Source: Phellopilus nigrolimitatus (lineage: Eukaryota; Basidiomycota; Agaricomycetes; Hymenochaetales; Hymenochaetaceae). From it: a stretch of DNA of 18,427 bases. Of this stretch, positions 9,175-18,427 are shown piece by piece (position 1 is the stretch's first letter; every line of letters starts with the position of its first letter). The translations under genes and the position numbers were made by a program. The DNA lies in NCBI GenBank assembly GCA_021029095.1, contig JAJOHG010000460.1:1-18427 (forward strand). Reading direction: 5' to 3'. Below the pieces are notes generated by a model, which made no database searches, was not told where the DNA came from, and was given only the letters and a program-made list of their open reading frames with translations.

Positions 9175-9821
9175 CTTGGAGATCGAGAAAGTGAGGCATC
9201 GTACTAAAGATGGGATGAAAAATAGTGCAGGACGTCATGATCAGGATGACGCACCTTCTCACGTCGAAGGGCTTGGGACTGAAAATCATTTGAGTACTGC
9301 AGTATTTAGGTGCTATGCACCATTCATATACATTTTATATGCACTTTTCTACTACATAGATACATGTTATGAGCAGACATCATAATAACGCCGACGTCGA
9401 TGCCCAAATCGGACTCTTCGAGATATGCTTCTAGCAGATTTTTTTTTTTCTCTTCATCGTGCTCCAGTTTTCCCTAACAAAATAGACAAGACGAAGAAGC
9501 TCTCGGCCTTCCGCTCGCGAAACGGACTCGCTGCCGTAATACTCGCTCACAAAGGACGTTTGAACAAGAACTCGTTACGTTGTGTTTGTGACTATGTAGT
9601 GTCACAAACACGATCGCGTGTGATTCACGTGCTTCGTTTAGGGCCGGCGGATAAAATAAGATTCAAGACAGAGCCGGGACTGAAAGTCAACCAGGCGCGT
9701 CGAACAACAACCCAACCCAACCCAACACCCCCTCCACATCTCCCGCTTGTTCACCGTCCTTGACTACGAACAGACATTCGTACTCACTGTCGACATCGAT
9801 CTGAAACAGTCTCCAAATACA
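9175..9821. promoter_or_regulatory. Divergent promoter region, dehalogenase / AT-hook gene
   Basis: The two genes start 647 bp apart in opposite directions. For the minus gene, ATTTTATA at 9332-9339 reads as TATAAAAT about 160 bp upstream of its ATG. For the plus gene, GATAAAATAAG at 9650-9660 may act as a TATA element. An E-box CACGTG is at 9626-9631, a perfect inverted repeat at 9582-9611, and a run of AACCC units at about 9705-9730 likely lies in the leader. No gene is seen inside. Confidence 0.5.
9582..9611. repeat. Perfect 11 bp inverted repeat in the divergent promoter
   Basis: GTGTTTGTGAC at 9582-9592 and GTCACAAACAC at 9601-9611 are exact complements around TATGTAGT. The core TGTTTGTG resembles a forkhead-type site. 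It lies 211 bp upstream of the AT-hook gene ATG and could bind a dimeric regulator. Confidence 0.6.
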
Positions 9822-10648
9822 ATGGCACCCAAGAAAGTTGCTGCTGCGTCCACTGACGTTCCCGCCCCCGATGCTCCGCCTGCTGAGGAGGGCGCCGCCG
9901 CCCCAGAGCCAAAGAAACGCGGTCGTAGGCCCGGAACGAAGAAAGCTGACAAGCCTGTTGTTAAGACGGGTCCTACCCGCACGTCTGCGCGCCTTGCGGC
10001 CCAGCCGCTGAAAGAAGAGAAGGAAAAGGCTCCTGCGAAGCCACGCGCGAAAAAGGCTGACAAGAAGGAAGTTGAGGAGCCCGAGAAGAAAGCCACCAAA
10101 GGCAGGAAGAGGAAGACGACTGAAAAGGATGAGGAGGTCGAAGGAAAGGAGGGCGAGACCGCTGAGGAGCCGACGGACGAACCGGCTGCGAAAAAAGTAT
10201 GTTTGTTTCTTGGTAGTCAATGGAACCGTATTGAAACCACGAATTTGTAGGCGAAGCCAGCGTCGAAGGCTGCGACCAAACCTGCCTCCAATGCGTCCAG
10301 AGCTGCCTCCAAGCCGCCTTCCAAGAAGGTGTCTAAGCCTGCATCAAAGGCTAAGCCACCCTCTTCGAAGAAGCCTGCTTCTCGTGCGGGATCCAGGAAG
10401 CCAAACTCAGTCTCCAAGGTTTGCAGCTATGTTTATAGTTTTGTTGCTGTTGACAGGTGAATATTGACTTAATCCTGTCCTTATCAGGCTGTGGAGAATG
10501 AGAATAAGGAGAATACCGCCCAAGAGACCATTGTTGAGGAGCCAGAGGAAGAGACTGAGGAAGTTTCCACAGCCGTAAGACATTGCTTTTAAACTGTCCG
10601 TCGTTACTTAACGTTCAATGTCCGCTTTTTTGCGACACACAGGCGTAA
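9822..10648 (+). CDS. Lysine-rich AT-hook / linker-histone-tail-like nuclear protein
   Basis: Four exons (9822-10196, 10251-10418, 10488-10574, 10643-10648) join to 211 residues. ATG 9822 is the first ATG of this frame and has a good context (ACAATGGC). The protein is low-complexity: an Ala/Pro/Glu-rich start, KKRGRRPG at 31-38 (a degenerate AT-hook core), a charged middle with the nuclear-localisation-like KGRKRK, a second exon made of SKPASKA-like repeats that resembles the tail of histone H1, and an acidic C-terminus. There is no globular H1 domain. It probably binds AT-rich or linker DNA in chromatin; the role is inferred from composition only. All three introns are in phase 0, and the last coding exon is GCG TAA only. 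Confidence 0.85.
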
Positions 10649-11230
10649 CAAGTGATGCTCTGAAGACTCAAACCTGTTGTATCTTGTATTGGATCACCGT
10701 CCGACAACTTTACCCTTCTGCTTCTTTCTCTTTCCTCTTTTCGTTTCTTTTCACGACGATCGTCCACGTCTCTGTCTATGGTACAGTCATAATTTGTTCC
10801 TGTACGATTTCCTGTTATTGTTATCTGTTATGCCTTTGTCCCTGTCGACGTTTACTTCTCAACCTTCCTTCAGCTGCCTATCATGTTGTGTAGATTCACG
10901 TGAATAAGGCATGCTTGACATTGGCAACGTAGCCCATTGGTGGTTTCGATGGACGAAGAGCTGGCACGCAGTACGCATAGACGTATGTTATCGAATCGTC
11001 TTTCTCTTTTCTCTACCTCTTTTGTTTCTGGCGCAAGTTGTCCTGTAATTTCCCATTCCTCGTTTCATTTTCCACAGCCTTACACCCTATACACTGCGAC
11101 ACCTATCTTCCCATCTTATCCCCTTTCCTCCGCTGCCGCCTTTTGTTTCTCGATTCGGTTATTTAATCGCTTTCATTGTTTCCTGTTCATTTGCCTATCT
11201 ATGCAGGCCCCGTGTAAGTTGTAAAATCGA
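10649..11230 (+). other. Pyrimidine-rich 3' flank of the AT-hook gene
   Basis: From about 10690 to 11210 the plus strand is rich in C and T, with runs such as CTTTCTCTTTCCTC and CTTTCTCTTTTCTC. It probably holds the 3' untranslated region and possibly a promoter leader for something downstream. A perfect palindrome ATTCACGTGAAT lies at 10894-10905. Open frames here lack motifs and are composition artefacts. Confidence 0.45.
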
Positions 11231-11566
11231 ATTCTTCCTGGCGGCCTAAGTCTCGATGTCGGCATGATCTCTTGAGAAATCTTGCCCACGTCGGCTAACA
11301 TTGAAAAAGTCTTACCTAAATTCGTTGCAAGCAAGCATCGTTCCTTCCGACACTGTCCTTCTGTGCTTAATCCACTGGATGAAAGAGTTAGACTAGGCGA
11401 TTGATTGAGTGAGCGTTGTCCTGTAATTCGTTCTCACTGGAAATCGTGACGAATCGTCTTAGGTTTGCGCTTTTGGAGACGCGAGATCGATGAGGGTTTA
11501 GTTCATCTCAAGTCCCTCTGAAGTCTCGGCCCTCTGCTGTGTCTGTCGAAGCTTTATTCCAAGCAA

Positions 11567-11701
11567 ATGTCGTTGAACACACTTCTGGCATCTGTGGAAC
11601 TTGCAGCGGATGTAAGCAATGATCGATTTGAGTCCTCGCAAACTTTTCGATTACCAGAATTTGGAAGACGACTTATCCGACAACTAAGCAAACACATATA
11701 A
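11567..11701 (+). CDS. Short ORF of unknown function
   Basis: A 44-residue reading frame starts at ATG 11567 (MSLNTLLASVELAAD...) and ends with TAA. An internal GTAAGC donor and TTACCAG acceptor bound a 46 nt potential intron that keeps phase 0 and would change the ending to an acidic NLEDDLSDN. It may be the first exon of an unrecognised gene or a chance ORF; no domain can be assigned. Confidence 0.18.
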   Translation: MSLNTLLASVELAADVSNDRFESSQTFRLPEFGRRLIRQLSKHI

Positions 11702-12023
11702 TATACGTGGAAAAGAGAAATCATGTGAGCGACTCTCTTAAAGACTCAGCGCACGCTCGCTTCGGCGCAGTAAGCGATCTCGTATGCATTGTGAGCTGAT
11801 ATAGGGGGAGGCCGGGTAAGCTCTGGAGAATACCTGGCGATTAGCTAACTGTGTCTCTTACTCCAGGCCACTGTTACGATTATGCTGAACTAGCAGGAAA
11901 TCAGGAAATCCCCTAAGAACTTCTTCGCTGTTATGTGCCAGTCGCAAGCTTGGATTTGAAATTGTCAAGACATCCGCGATCAATGAATTCACCTCTCGAC
12001 TGTCAGGTTTGCATGCTACAGCT

Positions 12024-12070
12024 GCGGCTGTCCCAGCCGCTAAATCAACGTATGTGCGCCCGAAGGCGCA
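12024..12070. repeat. Two adjacent GC-rich hairpins
   Basis: GCGGCTG-TCC-CAGCCGC occupies 12024-12040, and TGCGCC-CGAA-GGCGCA occupies 12055-12070. An alternative outer stem AGCTGCG (12020-12026) with CGCAGCT (12067-12073) competes with both. The layout could be a small structured RNA, but no known family is recognised. Confidence 0.4.
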
Positions 12071-13272
12071 GCTATCTTTTGCAACGTGTTGACCATTTCT
12101 GACGAATCAAATCTGTTGCCAAGGGCCACCGCTCGCAGAGTTCGCCTTCAGATTGACTCCCGGACTCCTGGAAATGACAGATTTCTCGGTAAGGATGGTT
12201 TGCCTATTCGCATCCTGTTACAGTGCCCTTCAATGATTCGGGGGGAAATATGGCAGTCCACCCATCGCCCGCCCGCTCGCTCTCACTTAGCCGAAGGAAG
12301 CAAAGCGTCCATAGCTCCTCCAGGTCATTGGCCGCGCTGAATATGAGATCAAGAACTGCAACAGCTTAGATCTAAATTATCTAACCGAGGTCACGACGCA
12401 ATTGCACCGAGTTTCCTGCCGCCTAGATGCTCGGGTAACCCCCTATGGCTCGGACTGAAGTTATCGGAGACCCTCGGACATTCATTGACGCACGAAAGCT
12501 CTTTGTCCTAATAGTGCTCTTTCTCCGGCCTGTACAGTTCCCGGCGGGCCCGAATGTCTGAAGTGGGCCGCATACCGTATGGCGCAAACGGAGCAGGAAA
12601 CAGAAATGGGGTTTCCCCGTTTGATACCAACGCACATACACCTTTGGTAGTCCGCGCGCTCATTAGCTATCCGGTGAGTTGCAGAATTATGAAATCATCC
12701 AGCACCGTTGATACGATGATTTTATGTTGAAACCAAATAATAATATTACGGATAATTCCCTAGAGAAAGATAGAGCAGACTGTTAAAATACATCTTTGTA
12801 CTGGCTTTAAGTAATTAGTCCAATTCAATAGAGTCTAAGGGTAATGTGTGCCTTGGGCACAGTAAAATACATTTGAATGGATTGAGAGGACGACAGAAAG
12901 ATAGCGAACGATAAATAACGTCATTGAATAAGTAAGCGATTGTAGGTCTTGAATACTTCGGGTGCATCGTTCGAGCTATCTTGGCCTTGAGATGTCGTGA
13001 GGACTTGGATGAGAGGTCGGTGTGTTGTGATGCCAGCATATGACTGAGGGATCGCGCATAAATTGGGCGGCTCTAGGCCGAAGAGAAAGAGGAACGAGGT
13101 GTGAAAGAAATGAATGTTGGGTGAATGAAGAGGCATCGCGTCGTGGAGAAAGCTATAACATAGAAGCGCGAGGTGAGTCCTTGTCCTTCCTAGTGAAAGC
13201 GAGTCCTGCATACCTCATAATAGCAAGAAAATAAAATCGAAAGCTTAGCCCGGTCAGAAATTAAAAAACACT

Positions 13273-14786
13273 TCAGGACCACCGCTCGGAGTCGACCTTC
13301 GTAGCAGCATTCTTCTTGGGGCGCATCGGACAGCTGTCGTTTTCGTGGCGAAGTACTGCATCCTCGCGCGAGAACGCTTTGCGGCAGAACGCGCACCTGT
13401 TTGCATCAGTGTCCGCGTTCCGGTGCACACTCGCAATGTGGCGTTCCATGTCCGTCACACGAGTGAACGACGAGCCGCAGCCATCTTTTGGGCACTGGTG
13501 TCTGCGCTTGCACTTGCGCTTCGCATTTCCGTTGGCACCTTTTCCCCGAGGCTTGCGACCACGCGCGCCAGGACGCCGACCATGACCGTCCTCGCTGAGG
13601 CTAAGGTCCTCATCGCTGTCATTCACGAAGGCAACGCCAGCCTTGCGGCGCTTGGAGACCCGCGGTACATCGCTTTCCTCACCTGCGTAATCTTCGTCAT
13701 CGTCGCTATCGCCATCGTAGCCCTCCTCGGCATAATCAATGCGCGAGGTCTTCCGACGGAAGACTCTGTTCCTCAGAAAACTGTCAGACTCCGAGGGGAA
13801 GCCAGCAGAAGGGGGTAGCGCGGAAATCTCTGTATGCGGCACCGAGTGGGCTGACGACGGTGCCTCAGTGAGAGGCGAAGGACTCTTGGTGTGAAAAGGC
13901 GACCCCAAACGGGGAAGAGAATGCGAGTTTCGCAACTGCGAAGGTCCGGCAAAGCTTGAACCTGCGTGTGTCTCTGTCGCGAGATCGAGCGCCAATGCGT
14001 TTGACATCAGGCATGGATTAGTAGTGTCAATCCCCGCTGGCGGCCCCTGGTTATTGACAAGTGCATTCGGGTCGATCGCACCAACGCTGTCGGACTCAGG
14101 AAAAAAGGGCAGACGAACGGGAGAGCGCATGGGAGAGCCAAGCGAGAGGCCATTGAACGCGTGCACTGATGAATCATCCACAGTTGAGAAATGAAGCGCA
14201 TTGGGATATTGCGCGCTCAGGTCGTCAAGGCCCGGAAGCGGCTCCGGACTAGCCGGAGCAAGTCCAGGACAAGTCTCCCAAGGGGAGCAAGTCGTGGAAG
14301 AAGAAAGTAGCGAAGGGGAACAGGTTGTCGAAGAAAGAAACGAAGATGATGATGCAGGAGAGTCGGCGAAAGAGTCAGATAGAGACCTGAAAATGTTTGG
14401 CCGCCAGGGGGACGCAGGCACCTGCTGATGAAAATGCCGCCTTCAACACTTGCCTTTGCAGCGTCCCGGGATTACGAGGGTTATTTACTCACAGTTGTCT
14501 GGCTGAACGGATTCGTATCCCACAAGCTGAATGGGAACTGCCCTAACTGCGGCCCATCCAACAAATCATGCCAATCGTTGGTCGACTTGTTCGGGGGCGT
14601 ATGGGGAAGAGCAGGTGTAGGACTCTGAGAGCCTGGTTTGCCACAGGAGTCTGAGTTATTTGTAGCGCTGCTCAATCAAGAGCGTTAGTCGGAGGGTGCC
14701 ACATAACGAAAACCCACACACCTCGTGAAGTGCGAGAAGGAAGCAAAGTTGTCGATGGGACTGAGAAGCGAACCGAAAGAATCCAT
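13273..14786 (-). CDS. C2H2-type zinc finger protein, probable transcription factor
   Basis: Three minus-strand exons (14786-14722, 14667-14493, 14421-13273) join in frame to 462 residues starting MDSFGSLLSPIDN. The first 290 residues are Ser/Pro-rich and probably disordered, as in fungal activators. Next come an acidic run (DGDSDDDEDYAGEESD), the basic KRRK, an AT-hook-like GARGRKPRGKG near 365-375, and KRKCKRR. Finger 1 spans C390-H413 with spacing C-x4-C-x12-H-x4-H; finger 2 spans C423-C444 with C-x2-C-x12-H-x4-C, so its last ligand is Cys. The C-terminus ends shortly after with RPKK. It presumably binds DNA in the nucleus; target genes are unknown. Introns of 54 and 71 bp fit the other genes. 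An ATG is absent from exons 2 and 3 near their starts, which supports the short first exon. Confidence 0.88.
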
Positions 14787-15000
14787 TGATGGTTGCGCGT
14801 TGAAGCAAGAACAGTGGACGAGACAGCAATGAAGGGAGTGTTCGAAGAACAAGCAAGAGCAATAAATTAAGGCGTAACTAAAAACGCGAAGGAAGAAGAG
14901 GAGCCCCAGAGAAAGTAAATAGGCTAAGCAGTCTGAGATCGCCGCTCTTTTAAAGCATTAGGACGAGTGGGGGAAGAGACCGGTGCTGCATGGGCGGTAA
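14787..15000 (-). promoter_or_regulatory. Upstream region of the zinc finger gene
   Basis: On the minus strand the leader is pyrimidine-rich (about 14890-14930), and TTTAAAAG at about 14948-14954 is a weak TATA-like element some 165 bp upstream of the ATG. No upstream ATG-initiated reading frame of note was found. Confidence 0.35.
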
Positions 15001-17408
15001 CAAGCAGGTTAACGAGTTCCCTCTTGCGGATAAGTTGGCATTGCTGTGCGGCACAAACGCGTATGTTTGGTGGTGATGACGAGTGGCTATTAGATTGACC
15101 AAATGGGATTACTGGTATGACAGTAGTCGGAAGACCCTTTTCGGAGGTATACTCGTGTATCTCTTCTTACAGGCCGTTTGGGAAATGGGAAGTGGACAGA
15201 CGCGCATAGCAGGTATTACATGGTAATAACACATCTTGGTTTAAAAAAATGTGCAGAAGTGATATCTCGGGAAACCTGAAGCCATAAGTTGTAACATCAG
15301 TTAGTGGAGCGTTGACGGCGAGTGTGCTATTATTATGTTGAGACAAACTGGAACTGCCATAGCTACGGGAAGACAGTGTAGCCCAGCGCTTGATGAATCT
15401 CGTCCGGTTTCCCACGTGTTACATGTTACATCTTCGAGTCCAGCCGAGGTTGACGAGAGCGTCGGCGCCGGAGTCAGATCTACAGGCTCGAGCAAATAGC
15501 ATCCGAATGGTGGTAAGTATGAAGTTACGCGTTACGCGCAGGCAGTAGAATTACGCGCAGAAGCGTGGCTGCTGTATCGACGCCTTACGTAACCCTTGGA
15601 CTCGCACGTTCCCCATTTGGTTTTGGTTTTGCCCTCGCACGTCCCCTGCAAAAGAGAGAAAAGGGAGTGTCTCGCCGTGCGTGGCCGACAGCGATGTTCG
15701 TTCTAGTGATCACGGACGTATGTATTTGTTTTTCCACTTCCGACTTTCAGAACAATCTTCTTGAACCTGCATACCGCAAGAGAAATATCACGGCGGAAAG
15801 CACGGCCTCTGTGATGAACACCATCACTCACATACTTACTATAATTAATACCACTCCTATGCAGAGGTTGTTGACCCCGAACCGTTAGAATCACTGATGG
15901 CGGGCGGTAGCGCACTCCGAAGTGCGTTGAGGAAAAACGTTTCATGGCTCTAAATCTGATTTCCATCCGAGTCTGGGGTACAGACTTGCCCTCGACAGTC
16001 TCAGGCGAGTCTCCCAGAGTAGTATACGGACCATCTCAAAGGAGTGCGTCCCCGATCCACATCCTAAATAAATTCTGCGTATAGCCATTACATGGTGCAT
16101 TGTGAGCTCAGCGCATGATATGCTACAGAAGTACATGTGCGCTCCGAACACGGCATCGCAGATTAGTCCTGTAAAAAGCGGAATGAAAAGGATGCAGCTT
16201 CGACGACTCAAACTCCACAGGGCACAACTCAAGGATCTTTCTGCATCGGTAGCTACATCTATCTATATTTATGGGTACTTGGTCGCAGTCTTATCAATCA
16301 ATAACGCATTTTTCTCGGGCGACCATGGAGAAGCGGATGTAAGTGGATACATATTTGAAATAGTTTTGATATAAAAAAATCACAGGAGTGAAATTGACAA
16401 GTACCCTTAAAGAAAGCCGTGATGCAAACCTGACCGGTCCGACCAGCCTGCCAGACCTGTCTATAAACGGCAAAACAGGAGGACAGACTGCTGAAGAGAA
16501 TGGAGAGTGCGAAAATGAACTTTGAAAAGGTTTAGATTAATAAGTCGCTCGCCGATAGTAAAATTAATTATATGACGAATTTCACATCTCTTGTTATTTG
16601 GGATTCAATCAGGGTTCAAGCAAACAATACAAAAAGTTATCTCGACGCCACCGTTGAAGGGGGGCCTCGAGGAGTCACTGAATATTACGATGATCGGCGT
16701 AACGGGTCGTTTTCAAGGACATAGACTTTTTAACTTTGAGAAGCACCCGCGTAGTGACACGTGTAAAGGCAACATAAATTTGCATATGGGTATGAAAGGA
16801 TATATGGCATGGGGGTATGTCGGGCGCGCGGCGTGCGGCGTGCGGCGTGGCGCGAGTACGTAGTCGTAGCAAAAAGACGTATATATAGTACCCTCTTGGT
16901 TACCTTAAGTCTTAAGCCGACTGGTTCTGGGCTTAAGTTTAATGGCGAACAAGTCGTCCCTCCATCCTCTACTGTTGAAGAATCCAGGAAACAAAACCAC
17001 TCTCCAAATCGGTGTTTTACGTAGGATCCCGCGTACAACCAGCGAAGCCCCTAGCCGTTAGTCACAAAGGCAGTAATGAAGGCTCGAGGACGCTTGCGAA
17101 ACCAAATTCGAAAATCGCAAACAGCGTGGTTGGAGGTGCCAGCGGTGGGAGGATGTAGGAGGCGGGGAAATGAAGGAACGGCTGGGGATGGTGAAGAGAA
17201 GGCCAGAGAAGGAAGGGATGTAACAGGTATTACATCTGAATCGAGCCAGAATTTCAATTCGGAGACCAGCTCGAAGAAACGATACGTCCGTCCAATGCAC
17301 TGAAATACGACGTTTCAAGAGCCCGGCCTACGCGCAGCTTGAGACTGTGTTGTAGACTTTGGTTCATGTCCCGGATAACAATACGCGTTTTGGTCTTCGG
17401 CTTTTCAG
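15001..17408. other. 2.4 kb region without a recognised gene
   Basis: Open frames of 60-107 codons occur on both strands but carry no domain, motif or consistent splice pattern that I can identify. Small local repeats are present: TTACGCG three times at about 15527-15556, and a TGCGGCG run at 16826-16849. A TATA-like TATATATAG is at about 16880. The region may be intergenic or hold decayed sequence. Confidence 0.5.
16826..16849 (+). repeat. Short tandem repeat of a 7 bp GC-rich unit
   Basis: The unit TGCGGCG (or GCGCGGCG at its first copy) recurs about three times in a row within an otherwise AT-rich stretch. It is a simple microsatellite-like tract. Confidence 0.6.
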
Positions 17409-18313
17409 GAGACTTTCATTTGGCAAGAGCTTTGGTCAGGGCGTCAGCAAGTTGCGCACAGACGCCCAAGATTCCAATTCTTGTCGGAGGTCCGGATGAA
17501 CACGCGTGGTGGATCGCGGGCCCACCGCATCTCAGCGCCACCGACCCCGTATACCTTGACCCCAACATCCGAGCCCGCCGGTCGCATTAATTAGCACCTG
17601 TATCCGGGATTCCGGGCTACTGACAGATCAGTGATGGCTTTAAAGCAGCGTAGGTCGGCTGGAGACGGCCCCAAAATAATAAATAATGCAAGTCCCAAGT
17701 TAATGTCACTTCGGCTAAGGACGAGTGATTATTGCCTTTGTAGGTCGATACACCTCGCCTATACGGCGGGGGGCTTTCAAGAGCGGAAGCGTCGAAGACT
17801 ACGTAGTGCAAGTAACAAAGGAGAGCGCAGCCAGCAAGCCAAGTAACTGGGTCGATTCATGGATGTCAGAAAAAGGCTGAATATGAATCAAATTGTTAGG
17901 AAGTAGTAAATAAACCAAAATTAGGTTTGCTCAATGTGAAGTGCCTCTGCACACATCCCCGTCAAAGGTGAAAGTAAATGGCTCGAAGCGCAGGGTCAGC
18001 ACAAAGGGACGGTGTAGAAAGCCGCGCTTGGTGAAAACAAGTCGATTACTGTGTCGGAAAGTCGAAGAAAAGTTGACGCCCGGGCGAGCCTAGCGAGCGT
18101 CGCTCGCCGTCGGCCTCATGTGTTTCGCTTAGCCCAAACCATTTCGCGGATACGTCCTCCAGAAGCGAGGATCATTATGAAGATAGATTGCCAGAACCTG
18201 AACCGAGCATTGGCGGAAGCACAAATGCAGCAAAAACGTCGACAACATCAAATGATCGACAGATCCTTGAAAAGTCGAGCCTTGTCTCCGTTGAAGACTG
18301 GAATAACATATAG
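17409..18313 (+). CDS. Candidate spliced gene of unknown function
   Basis: Five open segments (17409-17548, 17595-17649, 17744-17864, 17925-18011, 18094-18313) can be joined in phase with GT-AG introns of 46-94 bp, ending at TAG 18311-18313. The predicted text is Ser/Pro/Lys-rich and looks protein-like, for example VEDYVVQVTKESAASKPSNW in the third segment and EDHYEDRLPEPEPSIGGS in the last. No domain is recognised, and the 5' end is not defined. The donor of the fourth segment (GTGTAG) is weak. An alternative 3' splice (donor GTTGAA near 18288, acceptor TTTGTAG near 18333) would extend it to about 18413. Open segments this long also occur by chance, so the model is tentative. Confidence 0.25.
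17416..17460 (-). mobile_element. Possible Ty1/copia polyprotein C-terminal remnant
   Basis: On the minus strand this segment reads CAQLADALTKALAK then stop. The core QLADxLTKAL is the characteristic motif close to the C-terminus of the RNase H region in Ty1/copia polyproteins. Upstream only RIGILGV may belong to it, and no LTR, polypurine tract or further RNase H residues are visible. It overlaps the plus-strand candidate gene, so at most one reading is functional; this could be a tiny relic or coincidence. Confidence 0.3.
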
Positions 18314-18427
18314 CGATGTGAAGATATTTGTAGATTCATGAAAATGCAGGATTGTCGAGTCTCGCGACGGAGAACAGCAGAAAGATACTTATGATATGTT
18401 TGGGCGAGGTCATGTGACTTACATTAG

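Larger units (their letters stand above)
11231..13272. other. 2 kb region without a confident gene
   Basis: Only short open frames occur. A 44-codon ORF from ATG 11567 to 11701 has a GTAAGC...TTACCAG pair that could be a 46 nt intron, giving two alternative short products; neither is recognised. The frame at 12086-12340 and the frame starting with ATG near 12448 are also unrecognised. Two adjacent GC hairpins lie at 12024-12070. Nothing resembles tRNA, rRNA or a transposase. Confidence 0.5.

Noticed and set aside
9687..10220. 177-codon minus-strand frame
   Set aside because: It is the antisense shadow of exon 1 of the AT-hook gene; its Leu/Phe/Ser-rich text is the complement of Lys/Ala/Glu codons, and the plus-strand model has well-placed introns and an ATG.
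12741..12749. TAATATTAC, the nick-site nonamer of geminivirus-type replicons
   Set aside because: There is no flanking stem-loop and no Rep-like gene; it lies in an AT-rich stretch and is expected by chance.
13345..13818. 157-codon plus-strand frame
   Set aside because: It overlaps the zinc finger coding region on the opposite strand; the minus strand has clear finger motifs.
17217..17236. GATGTAA/TTACATC inverted repeat as an LTR boundary
   Set aside because: It is only a 7 bp dyad, with no second LTR copy and no polypurine tract in place.

Overview
This window looks like nuclear DNA from a filamentous fungus, most likely a basidiomycete of the Agaricomycetes type. The genes are broken by many short GT-AG introns (about 49-125 bp), are densely packed in places, use TATA-like and pyrimidine-rich leaders, and encode familiar fungal soluble proteins. 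There are no bacterial features. Exon models were built by hand from reading-frame continuity, splice-site motifs and family resemblance; no search was run.

Layout. Positions 1-346 hold only an open frame that enters from the left edge. Positions 350-2530 form a large imperfect inverted repeat: two arms of about 865 bp around a 68 bp centre. A 374 bp element with 21 bp terminal inverted repeats sits inside the left arm; the right arm keeps the matching empty site. It looks like a hAT-type non-autonomous transposon. Positions 2250-3267 carry unrecognised minus-strand open stretches that run into the right arm. Positions 3818-5355 (+) encode a DsbA/FrnE-like thioredoxin-fold protein in nine exons, one intron being GC-AG. 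Positions 6128-7088 (+) encode a histidine phosphatase (phosphoglycerate mutase family) in three exons. Positions 7981-9174 (-) encode a type II haloacid dehalogenase in seven exons, one of only 11 nt. A 647 bp divergent promoter region with a perfect 11 bp inverted repeat separates it from 9822-10648 (+), a lysine-rich AT-hook/H1-like nuclear protein. Positions 10649-13272 have no gene I can defend. Positions 13273-14786 (-) encode a zinc finger protein with an AT-hook-like basic patch. Positions 14787-17400 are intergenic without a recognised gene. Positions 17409-18313 (+) hold a low-confidence spliced gene candidate, and on the other strand a short match to the C-terminal motif of Ty1/copia polyproteins.

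The five confident genes do not form an obvious pathway: three are small-molecule or redox enzymes and two are DNA-binding nuclear proteins. No new multi-gene system could be defended. The most informative points are the nested transposon in the inverted repeat, the 11-nt microexon, the GC-AG intron, the all-phase-0 exon architecture of the AT-hook gene, and a possible N-terminal extension of the DsbA-like protein.
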